From Nageia nagi (taxonomy: Eukaryota > Pinophyta), in contig JBITNC010000001.1 of NCBI GenBank assembly GCA_050084985.1, positions 168,392,001-168,456,000 of the forward strand: a DNA stretch of 64,000 bases, given 5' to 3'. Positions 6,838 through 19,545 of this stretch are shown here, piece after piece (positions within the stretch are counted from its first letter, which is position 1; every line of letters starts with the position of its first letter). Under the pieces are notes generated by a model. It ran no database searches and was not told where the DNA came from. It was given only the letters and a program-made list of their open reading frames with translations. The translations under genes and the position numbers were made by a program.

Positions 6838-9790
6838 TCCTTTTCTTGCCACCGGTGCAAAGGTCTCCTCATAATCTATGCCATATTTTTATGTGAATCC
6901 CTTTGCAACAAGCCTTTCTTTATGTCTTTCAACTATTACATAAGAATTATATTTGGTTTTATAGACCTATTTAGAGCCTAGAACCATTTTTTCCTCTTGG
7001 AAGCTTAACAAGCTCCTATGTATCATTCTTCTTAATGGAATGCATATTCTCCTCCACTGCCTTCATCCATAAATTCTTAGTATGTACTCACTCAAAATTA
7101 TAAGGCTCTAAATCATTAAAAGACATTAAAGCATATTTTACCACATCCTCTTTGGGTTCACCATCATTCTCATCACCATACAATTGCATGTTTTTGAGCT
7201 TATTAATAAATTATTCCATTTCTTTGGATTAGGATTTTGTGGTTCTTATAAGAAATGTTTTATCCAACATCTGGGTTTTTGGATGGCTAGCAAGAATTCT
7301 TTTCCATTTATGAATATTTCTTTTACCTCTTCTAGTGATATTCTATCACTTAGTGTTGAAGGATATCTTGGGGAAGGACTTGAAAAACTTACTTAGTCAC
7401 TTGAAGACTATTTTTGAGGAGAACTTGGTGGATTTGTTTGGTGCATTTGGAGAGCCATATTCTATGGAATCACCATCAAAGTATATCTTTTGATGATCCC
7501 ATTCTCCCCCTTAATCAAAAATCACATCTCTAGAAATAATAACTTTATGAGTTTTTGAATTGAAGGGTCTATAACCTTTTGTATCTTCACAATAGCCTAT
7601 GAAAATACATTCTTTAGATTTGGGATCAAGCTTTCTCCTATGTTTTTTAAAAACATGGGCAAGTGTAAGATAACCAAAAACTCTAAAGTGTGATACATTT
7701 GTCTTTCTTTCAAACTAAGCTTCATATGGTGTTATGCCTTCCAAACTTGAAGCTTTTCCTTATTGCATCATCCCAATTCATGTTTGGCAAATTTTTAGAT
7801 TGCAACATAATTCTTGCCAAATTTTGAATAGTCCTATTTTTTACGTTTAGCCACTCCATTTTTTTATGAGGTGTAGGATTTTGCAAGTTGCCTTATCACA
7901 ACATAATCTTTAAAATATTGCAAAAATTCAAGTGAACAATATTCTTCTCCCCTATAAGTTCTTAAGTATTTTACATGATAGCCAATTTGCTTTTCAATAA
8001 GGTTTTTGAAGTTTTTAAAACATTCAAGAGCTTAATATTTATGCTTGAGGAAGTAAACCTAACACATTCTTGATTAATCATCAATAAAAGTGAGGAAGTA
8101 TGAGTTCTTACCAATTCTTTGTATTTGAATAGACCCAAAAATATTAAAATGTACAAATTATAGAGGATATGAGGCTCTCCATGCTTGGCCTCTTGGAAAC
8201 TTTGGCCTTCTGTGCTTTCCCAAAGTACACCCTTCAAATATATCTTTTTGCTTTTCAATCTTGGGCAATCCATATACCATATCTTTGCAAGATATCATCT
8301 TCAAAATTTGAAAGTTCACATACCCAAATCTGGAGTGCCACAACCAATTCTTGTTGTTTATGGCTATATGGTCAAAATTGGTACTTTATTCCCTAAACTT
8401 GAGAGGGAACAATATATTTTTTATTATTTGTATTATGGTTATATGCCTATAACCATGATTCTTATCAAATATATCACATTTTTTATCCTCAAAAATAAGC
8501 TTATAATTACACCCCATAATTTGGCCAACATTCAAAAGATTGTATTTCAAATTAGGGATATGATAGACATCATTTGCCTTTTTGCTTTCCTCCTTGGTAG
8601 GCACCTCCATGGATTCAATGCCTTAAATATTGATTTATTTGTTGTCTTCAAGGTTGATATTGGATTTGTATGATTTATTCAATGAAGTGAACAATTATCC
8701 CTTATTGGTCATATGATTGGAGCATCCAATGTCAAGTATCCATATTGAATCTATGCTTTGATCATATTTAATGTAGGACAAGAAGAGTGTTTAAGAATTT
8801 TCTTCTTCTTCCCCATAGTGTGCACTACCTCTAGCTTCATTGGCTTCCTTTTTTTTACACTCATTCTCATAGTGGCCAAATCTATTACAATACTAACATT
8901 GCTTCTTACTTTTGTCATTGGATCTTCCTCTTCCTCTACCTTAGAGATACACATCTCCTTCCTCTTCCTCTTGATATTGTTCTTGGAGATCTTCCTCTAT
9001 CTATACCTTGGGATCCTTTGCTTCACCCTCCTTGGATGAAAAAGCTTTTTTTTTCATTCCCCCAACATTTGGAGTTGAAGAAACTCTCTCCTCATGAGAG
9101 ACTAGGGAACTAATAAGATGATCAAATGCAAGAGTGGAGATATCTTTTATCTCTTTAAGGATGAAAATGATTTGATTCCACTTATACAAGAGTGTTCTCA
9201 ACAATTTTATCATAGTGAATTCATTTTATACCTCTTCTCCAAGAGCTTTTATTTTATCCACACAAGCTTTGGTTCTAGCATAATGATCCCCAACTCTTTC
9301 ATCTTCTTTCATTCTCAATTCCAAGAGTTTGTAGTCTCACCTTATTCACTTGTTTATTGCCTTCAAAACCATATTTGAGGGTTTTTAAAGCATATTTGGT
9401 TGATCTATAGCTTTTTATTATTGGGAATAGGTTCTTATCTACAACTATTTATATAAGGAAGATAGCTTGGCTATTTCAATTTGGTGAATCCCTCATGGCT
9501 TGCTTGGTGGATAATGCTAGTGTGGACCAATCAGTTGGCTTAGTATATCCTTCCTAAAAAATTTGCCAAACAACTTTGCTTATGAGTAGATGCTTCATTC
9601 TTATTTACCAATACTCACAATTATCTCCTTTGAACTTTAGAATAGGCAAATTATTATTGTTGATAACATTTCCTATCTTCAATTAGTGCATCTCTTACCA
9701 CAATCAAATTTTGATATTGCTCTTGCAAAAAATTTTAAAATGCAAAATATTTTGAAGAGTCTCCATAAGATTTAACCTAAGTAATCTACT
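6838..9790 (-). pseudogene. Copia element C3: gag, protease, integrase and start of reverse transcriptase
   Basis: Minus-strand order is normal for Ty1/copia. At 8857-8898 is a zinc knuckle C-x-Y-C-N-R-F-G-H-x4-C with Trp replaced by a TAG stop. At about 8390-8610 the protease-to-pre-integrase part carries VYHIPNLKYNLLNVGQ. At 8158-8343 is the GAG_pre-integrase domain: MWHSRFGYVNFQ, MVYGLPKIE and CEGCTLGKH. The integrase core and C-terminal part fill about 7470-8150. At about 6840-7090 the reverse transcriptase begins with AVEENMHSIKKNDT and LVKLPRGKK, the classic N-terminal motif. The frame then breaks off near 6838 before the catalytic part of RT. Stops and shifts are numerous. The downstream half and 3' LTR are absent, so this is a truncated copy. 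Confidence 0.8.
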
Positions 9791-9791
9791 T

Positions 9792-9805
9792 AGCTCTGAT
9801 ATCGC
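9792..9805 (-). promoter_or_regulatory. Degenerate primer binding site of copia C3
   Basis: The minus strand reads GCGATATCAGAGCT, which keeps ATCAGAGC of the initiator-tRNA primer site. It lies just inside the proposed LTR edge at 9808. Confidence 0.5.
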
Positions 9806-9807
9806 AA

Positions 9808-10076
9808 TGAAAGAATGATAAACACTAATTAAATTAAGAGGAGAAATGAAGTACAATGATTTATAGTTCTAAATTTGGAACTACATTACAAGGTTCACAA
9901 TTTTACACACAAGAGACTCACACAATAACTAAATCACTATAAAACACACTCAAATCCATGTGAACATCAACATGGATAGTAAATTAACATCCTCACATGT
10001 TCTACCAACTATAACAAACCATAGCTAAAATATGAATAAACAAGAAAAACTCCATGAAAACTACAAATCTATCACA
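9808..10076 (-). repeat. Probable 5' LTR of copia C3 (269 bp)
   Basis: The unit begins TGTGATAG and ends TTCTTTCA on the minus strand, next to the primer site and in the right place upstream of C3 gag. No second copy is in the window, so the outer edge (10076) is an estimate. Confidence 0.45.
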
Positions 10077-10407
10077 TTCTTCCCATGTATGGTATGGGTC
10101 GATGTGTTGCACATCGGTTAACTAACTAGTAGGCTGATTGATTGATGCTAGTTGGTTCATTAGTTTGTTTGAATTAGCTAGACATATCCCTACCGATTGA
10201 GATGAGTGAGCTTGTTCTACATGGATATCATGGTTTGGAGAGCTCAAAACTCCATCAAATTAAAGCTAGATAAAATTGAACAAAATTATGAAAATTATAT
10301 AAGTCAATTATTTAACCAAATGGAAAGAAGATTATAACCACAAGATGGAAAAATGCTCAAGGATGCCTACATCTAAAATACACATAGGAGTGTGAAATTT
10401 ATAAAAA
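10077..10407. other. Spacer between copia C3 and a hAT remnant
   Basis: No coding signal. It holds one perfect small inverted repeat, CGATGTG-TTG-CACATCG, at about 10092-10108. Confidence 0.4.
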
Positions 10408-12060
10408 TTGGCCCAAAGGATTCTTGATGAGAAGAGGGAGATAATTCAATTTGAAATTTTTTTAAAGTTTACTTTATTATCCAAGAATGTGCAATTTGTT
10501 ATTATATTCAATATTCTAAAAAATGGTAAACTTATTTATGATTTTCTTGATTATAGATATTTGTTTACATTTGTTGGTTTGCATAGCTCTCCCTACTCCC
10601 ATTGGTCAGAAGGTAGTGCTTGAGAAATGGAAAAATATATTTTAATGATTGAGAAGTAAGATTTAAAAGAGAAAGCGAAATGTGTACAATTTGTCTCACT
10701 TTTTATTAATGAGATGATAATTATTGATAATATCTATTGGATTTTTATGCATGTTTATATAGTTAAAAATAATTTGTAATAACCTCATCTACATTGGATT
10801 TGATGAAGTAATCGTAATGCAATGTCATATAAATAGTTTATGTATGTATTTGACTTCATATGTTAGTTACACCATATATGATACATATGCATTATATGGC
10901 TCATAAAATAAATTTTGCATGCAAAATCATAAATTTTAGCAATGTTGTAAATGTTAAAGACCTTATCAATGAATTACATTCTTATTTTTCCCATAGTTCG
11001 AAAAGGTTTTTAAAGTTTCAAAAATTTGTAAAAGGAGTATCTGAAGATAAGAAGCTACTTAAAAATATTAATACAAGATGGATCTCTTTGTATGAACTAA
11101 CACATATATTTTTTCAAGAGTATCTATATTTAATAAGTTTAATGTAGAGACATTGAATGGATGTTGATAAAGCACATGCTTTGCTAGCATGTTTAACATA
11201 TTTCAAGATATTTCTCACATTGTATGATATTCTTCCAAAGTTGCATGAAATGCATACTTTGATGAAACATACTAAAAAAAGATCAATATATATCATTGAA
11301 TTCATAAGTTTAAGAAAATAAGTATGTCTTATATAAAATAACTTACACATATGTGGGAATCATTTTTGAGACTAGAATTTGAGAGTTGGAAAATTATAAT
11401 AGATAGCAAACATCCTCGTATTTTTTTGAAGTTTGATTTATTTTATCACTTACATGTATTACTTTGTAGAATTGATATATGAATTAAAGTTAATTATATA
11501 ATACTGAATTTGGTATGAAATACTTGAAGCTCAAGAAGTTACAATGAATAGATTATTCTTTGTGAATACTATAATTAATATAAAGAGGAAATTGGTTAAA
11601 ATTAATCAATCTTTAATAAGCGAACATGCCATATTTTTAAAAGAGATGAATTGATTAAGGCTATGGCTATAGTGAACCCTAATTTTTGGCATGTATATCC
11701 ATAATATTTAGAAAATAGTATGAAGTCTTTGTATCATAGTAGTTTGATTGCTTTAGATAAGCATTTCAATAACCTACTTAAAATAAATAACAATGTAATT
11801 TTGAAGAGTGAATGTTTGAAGGGTCAATTAATTCATTTTTCTTTAACACTTATGGAACAAGTTAAGTTAATGACTAATCATACAAAATATGATATTACAA
11901 TTTGATTTTGAAGAAAATATATTTGAGTAGTACCTTGCATGCAATAACAAACAAATATTTTGCATTAGCCAACTTATTTGAGATGATGATCTTGGGATCT
12001 ATGGAGGATGGTCTTCAATGCATTAAGTGTAGAATGTGAAAAGGAAATTGTAATAATTAA
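10408..12060 (+). pseudogene. hAT transposase remnant, copy 1 (zinc-finger-862-like family)
   Basis: hAT transposases cut and rejoin DNA at the ends of their element. The plus strand shows the family order in broken frames: at 10408-10623 a QFEIFLKFTLLSKN to YSHWSEGSA region (just before the catalytic core), then IDNIYWIFMHVYIVKN near 10720-10770, then at 10860-11147 CKIINFSN, YFSHSSKRFLKFQKF and the well conserved INTRWISLYE motif, followed by FLTLYDILPKLHEMHTLMKH at about 11200-11280. The C-terminal part (about 11640-12060) is weaker, with SVEC, as in the dimerisation domain. Many stops interrupt it. The better preserved copy at 60315-62790 belongs to the same family. I found no terminal inverted repeats for this copy. 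Confidence 0.7.
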
Positions 12061-13064
12061 ACAGTAAATATAATCCCTAAGCCTACATTGACAAAAATGG
12101 CCTAGTAATATAAATAAATGATTTTCAAGAAGGAACACACTAATGCCTATCAAGATGAAGATTAGTATACTTACCTATTATGGATGAAAGAAACTAAAAA
12201 TCTAATGAAGGAAAACTTAACAAAGATACCACATAAATCACAACTCCCAAATCCTTTAGAAAAGGATCATTGTCAGTCCTCTTGGAGTAAAATGGGTTGT
12301 CATCAATCCTCAAATGGGTCATCATCAATTCTCTTTTAGAGAGATCTAAAGTACAAATTATTCTTATCACCTTAATAAGCATACAAGGATGTTAGATTAT
12401 GTGTAATTGCAATATGATAGCTCACATAAGATAATCAGAGTATCCAAATTCCAATCTTGATAAGGCAATATTGAGAAACACCTAAAAGGGAATATGCCAC
12501 TATTAAGCTTAGAATATGCTATCCAAATCTATCTTGATAAATGACTTATGTGGATATTAGTTATATAGGGAGCTTGATGATGTAATCCACACCTTGGGCC
12601 TTGCATTACCTATAAAGACACACATTAGATCGTTGTTATATTGATATTAATGAAATAACACCAAGTCACTTGATAATTGCTATTTAATTGAATTACATAA
12701 ATTAAATTTATGTAACTACATTAAGTTTTATAAAATCTAAAGTCTATAACAAATTGGATAAAATTTAGGAAGTTGTTTAAGAATATATATTTTACATTAT
12801 AATTTGAACTAATTTCCTTATGAAAAGGCTTTAGCAATATGGTAGAGTCTTACAAATAGGAGATGCATCACAAATAATATAATTAATTTAGATAATTGAG
12901 GCTTTATCAATCAATATGCTAAGAAACAAGAATCATAAAGATCAACATTTTACATGCATGGTGATGTTGATAAAAAAAAATGAGCACTAATCTTTGGAGT
13001 TACTATATATTGAATTTTAATTTTTTATTGCATTTAAAATTGATATATATTTTTGGGTATCATT
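12061..13064. other. Non-coding stretch with a possible LTR start
   Basis: No protein signal. From 12389 the sequence TGTTAGATTATGTG, followed 220 bp later by CCTATAAAGACACAC (TATA-like), resembles a plant copia LTR, but no end, partner or primer site could be fixed. Confidence 0.25.
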
Positions 13065-13420
13065 GATATTTATATATTTTAAGTTGAGCAAGTGTTGGAA
13101 ATTTAGCTAAATATATCAAACTATTTTCAACATGAGTATTATTAGTGTAGTTAGTTTTATCAAAGTTTCAAATTGTTGTCATCATGGATATTTTGATATT
13201 TAGAGTTGAACAAGCAATATAAATTTAATGGATTTTATTCAATTATTTCCATCATGATTACTTTTTGTGCATATAATTTCATCAAATTTTTAAATTATTT
13301 TATCATAGATATTATGATATTTGAAGCTAAGGAAGTTTTATAAATTTAACAATATTCATCAAATTGTTTTCATAATGAGTATTATTAACATAGTTAATTT
13401 ATCAAACTATTTCCATCATA
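13065..13420. repeat. Three degenerate tandem copies of an about 121-bp unit
   Basis: Copies run 13065-13186, 13187-13307 and 13308 to about 13420. Each starts GATATTxTxATATTT, has a GTTGAxCAAGxxxTxxAAATTTA-like segment, then ATCAAxxTxTTTTCAxxATGAxTATT and ends ATCATxG. They differ at many positions, so the duplication is old. Confidence 0.75.
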
Positions 13421-13679
13421 GGTAATAGGTATTATCCATTTATTTTTCTCATATTTATTAATATACTAATATTTTAAAGCCTTCAAAATACCAAAACATA
13501 AAGCATTCCGAAATATTTCAAGTCCCATAATTAAAAATTTGAATGTATAAAATATAAATCATAATAATTTCTATATTATAAGAAATGTAAGCTTAAAAAA
13601 ATAGTTTATTTATAAAATATAACTCAAATTAAATGAGCCAACTATCAAGAGGAATTTTACAATAGCTTAAATAAGAGCA

Positions 13680-14030
13680 AGTTTATTAATGGAAGGATTG
13701 GTAGTAGGTTGAATAGCCAAGGGTTGATCATCAACAAGTTCATTAGAATTTTTTTCTTATTCCAACATATCCAAAGCATCTAGAGATATTGAATCATAAG
13801 ATGCCTTTTTTATCTTAATTATTAATCGTAATTATTCTAAAACTACACCTTTAGAATAACTTCATGGAGTTTGTTAGTTTAAAAGTTCATTTAGGTCCAC
13901 TTCTCTATCATGAATAAATTTCAAAGAATATTATTTTGTTTGACCATAATACTAATTTATTTCTTTAAATGACCTATTCCTTCCAAGGTTCGAATTGCAT
14001 CTTTTATACATGTATTATTAATTTTCACTC
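13680..14030 (-). pseudogene. Possible C-terminal tail of another hAT transposase
   Basis: On the minus strand a segment reads YDSISLDALDMLE, close to the DPISLDDID tail that follows the dimerisation domain in plant hAT (DUF659-type) transposases. Upstream frames are too broken to confirm it. This is a weak call from one motif. Confidence 0.3.
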
Positions 14031-15363
14031 TTGTCTATAAATTTTAATATTTTTTTTGCAAAAATACGTAAGAAAAATTAGACACAAAATTAATAAAATA
14101 AAAATAATATTAAGTTGAAAATAAACTTAATGATTTGCATTCACATGTACCTTATAGAGCTCCATTTCACTAGTAAAATATGCAACATGATTCTTATAAA
14201 GTTCCCATTTTCTATAATACACTCAAGCCTTAGTATTGAAATTTTCAAAAAGATTTAAGATTGAGTTCAAAAATATATTAGAATAATAAGTCTCAACAAT
14301 CATAATATTGGATTTTTTAGAAATTACTATAGCATCTAATTTACCTAGATCTCTTTCTAACATTTAAAATAAAGCTTTGTATCTTGTCATCTGATTATAA
14401 CACATTTTCTTTGATCATGGCCTTTTATTGAAACTCCCAATCATGAAAGGTCACAAAGTGTTCAAGAATATTCTTAAAATCACCATGATAATCATCTAAA
14501 ACTAAAAGTTTAATGAAAAATCTAAATTGTAAGGAAGCACAATACTAGTGGTGTGACAACTATAGCAATAATAGCCATTATAGTTGTTGTAGGCTATTAT
14601 GAACTTTGTGAAATAAACTATCCAATATTGAATTATCATGAAACCTCATCATCACCAAAATTATATTCCATATGGAAGACTATTACATGTCAAATAATAG
14701 GAGGTGGAAGGGAGAGGTTACCTAGTGGAGCTATATGCCACCCGATGAGATTCGAGGGGGGTATGGCACAAGGGAGCTAAACATTAATTATGGTAGTCTT
14801 GAAAGAATTACACTTAACATGCATTTGAATTCATATCCGCAACATGATGAAGGAAATATTGATGTGTCAAAGTAGGATATTGATGGGGAAAAGGTAATCA
14901 TGCAAGGATATGGATTGGTAAAGAGGTTGGTTAAGTGAGGAGCTCACCATTTTAAAGTCATCAAAGCTAATTTTCTCATCACATTTTGTGTTTTTAGAGA
15001 GTATGCATTCCTTATTTTAGGTGGTTCCACTTATGGTAGTTGGAAGACTAGATGGAGAGGAGGGGCACAAGCAACTCTATTCAAAGCTTGTGAAGTTAAT
15101 TATGAATGATAATGTTCATGCAATGTTGGTCAATTTGGGGTATGTTGAGTCCTTAGAACTCTTAAAAGGTTTCAATGTTAGTGTTGCTTATCAATTAGCT
15201 AGGAGATAAGATGATGGTTGTATCACTATGGGGCTTTCTCATTTGAGATAACCACATAACTCATAGAAAAGATTTTTATTTTACTAGATGAGGGATTAAA
15301 AATTCAAAGAGATAAGCACCCTCAACAAATAAAATTAGACTTCTTTGTGAAAAGAGATTAGCC
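14031..15363. other. Non-coding or unrecognised DNA
   Basis: Short open frames occur (14553-14780, 15021-15209) with no motif I know. A TTAGAGAG-rich plus-strand segment from about 14700 on is less AT-rich than its surroundings and may belong with the ORF at 15364. Confidence 0.3.
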
Positions 15364-15966
15364 ATGATGGGACAAGAAATCAATCTTGAGAGAGGGTCTT
15401 CCTTAACCTTGGTCAAATCTAGTAGAGGTTGTGATGGGGTACTTCACTTTGGAATCTCATATGACATGCATGATGGCTACCACCTTGCTATTCTCAATAA
15501 CATTCAATGGAAGAAAAGGATGAATATGTCCTACTATTTATTTAGAGAGATAGAGAAATCAATCAAAGAATTTCAAAAGGGGTGTATGAAATTTTCTCTA
15601 CATCAAGGCATATTCTTGGTGATAGCTATGTTTATGGAAAATAAGCAAGGGTGGAATAAAGACCTTGAATATTTTGTGGTCATAAAAGAGGAAGAGGATA
15701 AATCCCTAGAGGATTTGGTTACATGGGGAGTAAGGGGAGATGTAGAAGTAGGTTTTTCAAAGAAAGGAAGTCAAGTCATTAAGGAGAAAAGTGTAAAGTT
15801 AGGGGGATGGTTAAGAAAGAAGAGATTAATGAGTCTTCATACTATAACCCTCTTGGTTTATCAGTGGATAAAAGGGAAAAGGGAAGATGAAGCAGATGAA
15901 GGATGGCATAAGTGCTCTTTTCTAGGAGTTGGAAACTTTGTGGGTAATGTTGATGTCAAGGATTAA
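15364..15966 (+). CDS. Unassigned 200-codon ORF
   Basis: This is the longest unbroken reading frame in the window after the TR-GAG gag. I do not recognise it. The predicted protein is charged and soluble, with an N-terminal part rich in aromatic residues (around HFGISYDMHDGYHLA), a middle rich in Lys and Glu (VVIKEEEDKSLEDL) and a C-terminal Lys/Arg-rich part ending with GVGNFVGNVDVKD. No signal peptide, membrane segment, zinc finger or catalytic motif is visible. The region just upstream (15021-15209) has another open frame that could be an earlier exon or a shifted part of the same gene. In a window where most old coding DNA is full of stops, its openness may mean it is young, or may be chance. 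Confidence 0.3.
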   Translation: MMGQEINLERGSSLTLVKSSRGCDGVLHFGISYDMHDGYHLAILNNIQWKKRMNMSYYLFREIEKSIKEFQKGCMKFSLHQGIFLVIAMFMENKQGWNKDLEYFVVIKEEEDKSLEDLVTWGVRGDVEVGFSKKGSQVIKEKSVKLGGWLRKKRLMSLHTITLLVYQWIKGKREDEADEGWHKCSFLGVGNFVGNVDVKD

Positions 15967-17169
15967 AATAGTGATATCCCAAATTGACAAAGATCAAGAG
16001 ATGTTACATGTCAAGTTGGAGCATTAGGGGTATTTTTAGTGTTATGTTGGAATGCTAATGATGGGGATTGGTTAGCTTTAATATTTTTTGCCTTATGTAA
16101 GTACTACAATTTATAGTTTTGGTGCCTTGGAGGTATGAAGTATGGTAGTGTATGATATAGTACCATAGGTAACATGCATGATTTTTTAGTCAAGTTATAA
16201 AGGAAGACCAAAGGAAAATTGAACGTAATGGGTTATTGGTTCCATAAAACCCATCAACTAATATTAAAAAAAAAATTAAAATCATCATCCATATTAAGAT
16301 GCAAATAAACCCTAAAATTCCATGCCCTTAAGTAAATATAGGAAAAACCTAACATACATTAGGAATATTACAAGACAAATGCACCACTCATTTCTAAAGA
16401 GGATGGTCTAGTTAAAGCCTTAAGAAGAAGAGAGTGACTTGCATTGAGAAATTTTTCTTATACTTTATGGAGGGGGAATCATATCAATATTAAGATTCTT
16501 CCCTCTTCCTGATAATAGTTTTGAAAGGGCTACAAACTATAAGACAACAAATTATAAAAAAGCATATAGTATCATTATGCATAAGTAAATAAGAAAAAAT
16601 AAAACTTACAAGTGCTCAAAGTGAGTGTTGATCTTTAAATTAGAAATTTTATGTAAAAAAAGCATAGGGAATTAGTTAGTTAATAATACTTGAAGTAAGC
16701 ATTTTATAGATAAAATTATAAAAACTACAAACATAATTGGAATTATCAAGATTATCTTTGTAGGGTTAGTGTGAGCCTTAATAGTTTGTGAGATTTAGGC
16801 AACCATATTTTTTTGTTTTATTGGTATGGGGCTAATAAACTCATCATCAAGTTTAACATTTCAATTATCTCTTACTATTGTCCTCTAATAAATGGTCCTT
16901 TTTTCATACTCACATTACTTGGTGATGTGTGCTACATTCCTATGCAAGAGTAACAAAACTTTAGTATAATTTTTTTAGATTTGGTTACTAAAATGATATT
17001 TTAGGCAAGAATAACTTACTTAAATTTATTCAAGAGTCATTCCCAAATGATGGATGCTAAAATGAAGACATGTAGGGGCCTTTGCATATTTACTCTCTAT
17101 TAACTTACAAAAAATTTCATAATAAAAAGAAAACAAGTAGTTAGTTTCATAGACATCTGCATTTATGTT
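15967..17169. other. No feature seen
   Basis: AT-rich DNA without a coding or repeat signal that I can support. The last five bases (ATGTT) are the left target-site copy of gypsy element A. Confidence 0.4.
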
Positions 17170-17943
17170 TGTTGATATGTGTTTTGGTACACCTAGGGTT
17201 TTGGCATAAATTAACTAAATACATATAGATATTTAGGTATACATTATTTAAGCTATTTAACTCAAATAAACATATAGGAAAAACAAAGGATGAAGAATGA
17301 TAGAAGTGTAATAATAAAGTCATGAATTAATGAGGTCAAGATTTAAAACAAATGCACACACTAAAGAGATGGAATCAAGTGCAAAGATAAATACATATGT
17401 GTTATTACCCATATAAGGACTGAAGATATGTAAGAAGAACTTGTTGAAGAGAGGTAACCTTGATATATGAACCCCATGACCAATAAAAAAAAGAACCCAA
17501 TGTAGGAACTAGGCTCCAAGAACTCAGCACGGGCATGCATTTCAATGTGGGTGTTAGCATTCCCATAGAATGAGATCCACCAATAAAGATCGATGATAGC
17601 AATATGTCAATAAGTCAAACCAAGCATATCATTACAAAGATGGATGACATATATTTGCTTGAGTGAAAACATATAGGGTGCCATCTATCAAGATGTAATC
17701 TTGACATAATTTCTCAATGTTAGAGATACTTACATTTATATCAGACATGATACCATCATTTAATCCCTTGTATGAAGGTTGAAGTCATCATGATGTACTT
17801 AACATAAAAATAAGAACACAAAATGAGAAATATGTGATAATAAGGTAAAATATGACTGAAATATGATAAAGTATGATTAAACATGTATGTAAAGTTGCAC
17901 CTAAGTGGGACCATGTTAAGGGAACCACTTTTTGGTGTCAATA
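17170..17943 (-). repeat. 3' LTR of gypsy A (774 bp)
   Basis: On the minus strand it starts TATTGACACC (TGTTGACACC with one transition) and ends CATATCAACA. It is one of four copies of this LTR in the window. Compared with the copy at 27954 it lacks about 40 bp around 17670. Confidence 0.9.
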
Positions 17944-17958
17944 GATGCCCCCCTTTGT
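17944..17958 (-). promoter_or_regulatory. Polypurine tract of gypsy A
   Basis: The minus strand reads CAAAGGGGGGCATC directly before the 3' LTR. Element B has the matching tract at 41325-41339. Confidence 0.8.
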
Positions 17959-19545
17959 AAGTATAATTAAATTGAATCTTGAAATGACATTATGCTTTCA
18001 AAGGAAGTAAAGGTAAAGAGAAGAAAATTTTTATACTTTCCTAGTTTTGTTATTGAATTGTTCAAATCATCAAAGAATGATGATGTATATTTCCCCCTCT
18101 TTACCTTGGTTGTAAGATGTATTGGCTTACATGAAGTAGAATCAACTAAGAGAAAAGAATAACCTAAAAAAAGGAGATATGAAAACACCAAACTAAAATA
18201 ATATATATTATGGTTAACTCATAAAGGATATAACATCGATAATAAGAGTAAACATCATAACATTTCATCGCAAATGATAATATACATACATCATTTTGAG
18301 AATACTAAATACATAAATACTCAATGTTTCATTCTTAGATGTAGACATACAAGATCATGATAAAGGTATGTCCACATTGTCATGGGTTACATGACCCATT
18401 CCTAGATTGAATACATGCACTAAAAAATATATATATCAACATATTTATAAGGTACATGTCCCATTCCTAGATGTAACATATGGATCATAAAAAACTAGCA
18501 TGGTGATGGTTAGTTTAAATCCAACAAAAAAAGGTGACTCAAAGATGATAATGGTGGTTTGTTGACCCAACTAGAAAAGGTGACTCTAAGAGATATGTCA
18601 TTCATCGTCATGAGGTACATGCCCCATTCTTAGATGTGATGTAAAGGTGATGGTTAGTTTAGACCCAACCAACAAAGGTGACTACATGATGATTGATTTA
18701 TTTCCCAGCCATGCATGATTATAGTACCAATGACAATATGGCCATTATATTGATGATTAGTTTAGTCTCAATCACTAAGATAACCCAAGAAAATGCTTAT
18801 TTTAGTCCCAACCAAGTGATCATATAATAATGATGGTTATTTAACATCCACCCAACAAGGAAATGATGTATTAAGCAAATTAATAAGCATGATAGAAGTG
18901 AATTATGAACATGCATGTGAAGGTAAGAGAATAAGGAACAATACATTTGCTTACCTTTGACAATTATGTGATTTGCTACAAGGAAGCTAGCACAAATGTT
19001 GATGTTAATGCAAGTGTGCAAGATAGTACGAGAGTTGAGTCTCACTACATTTATGATCTTGAAATTATTCTTGGGATGAGGTGTAGCTATCCTAAGAGAT
19101 GTGATTTATTTTTGATGTCTAAGAACTAAATTGAATTACCCAAGGTATCATTTGTAGGATTAATTAAACCTATATTATTTATCTAATGTAATACAACTAA
19201 CTGATCTTGATTTTATGCTTCCACATGTCGTTCATGACCTAAATGTGATCACTGATTCCTATGATTTGGACTTTTTTTCTAAAATATATGAAGAATGCTA
19301 ACATAAGCACTAGGTTATATGAGAAAAATCAATATAGTAAGATAGCATGGATGTAGACTTAAAAGAATGGTAAAGGAGATAGGATCCTAATACATGGCCT
19401 TTGAACTAATGACTGACTGAAAGATGACTACTAAAACTTGTGTGACAAGCTTCCTTTATGTATAAAAGGGCTTGAGGAACTTGTATTAATTGATAATTTA
19501 TCCACTTTATAATCATCTATTGCTAATCTATATGCATTATTTGGA
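17959..19545 (-). other. Gypsy A: long untranslated zone between integrase and 3' LTR
   Basis: The zone aligns with 41340-42960 of element B. At about 18380-18400, 18448-18475 and 18605-18640 a core close to CATGRGGTACATGMCCCATT recurs; GGGT/ACCC form short inverted arms. Between them are repeats of an AGTTTAGACCCAACCAACAA-like motif (about 18490-18830). No protein is visible. Confidence 0.6.
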
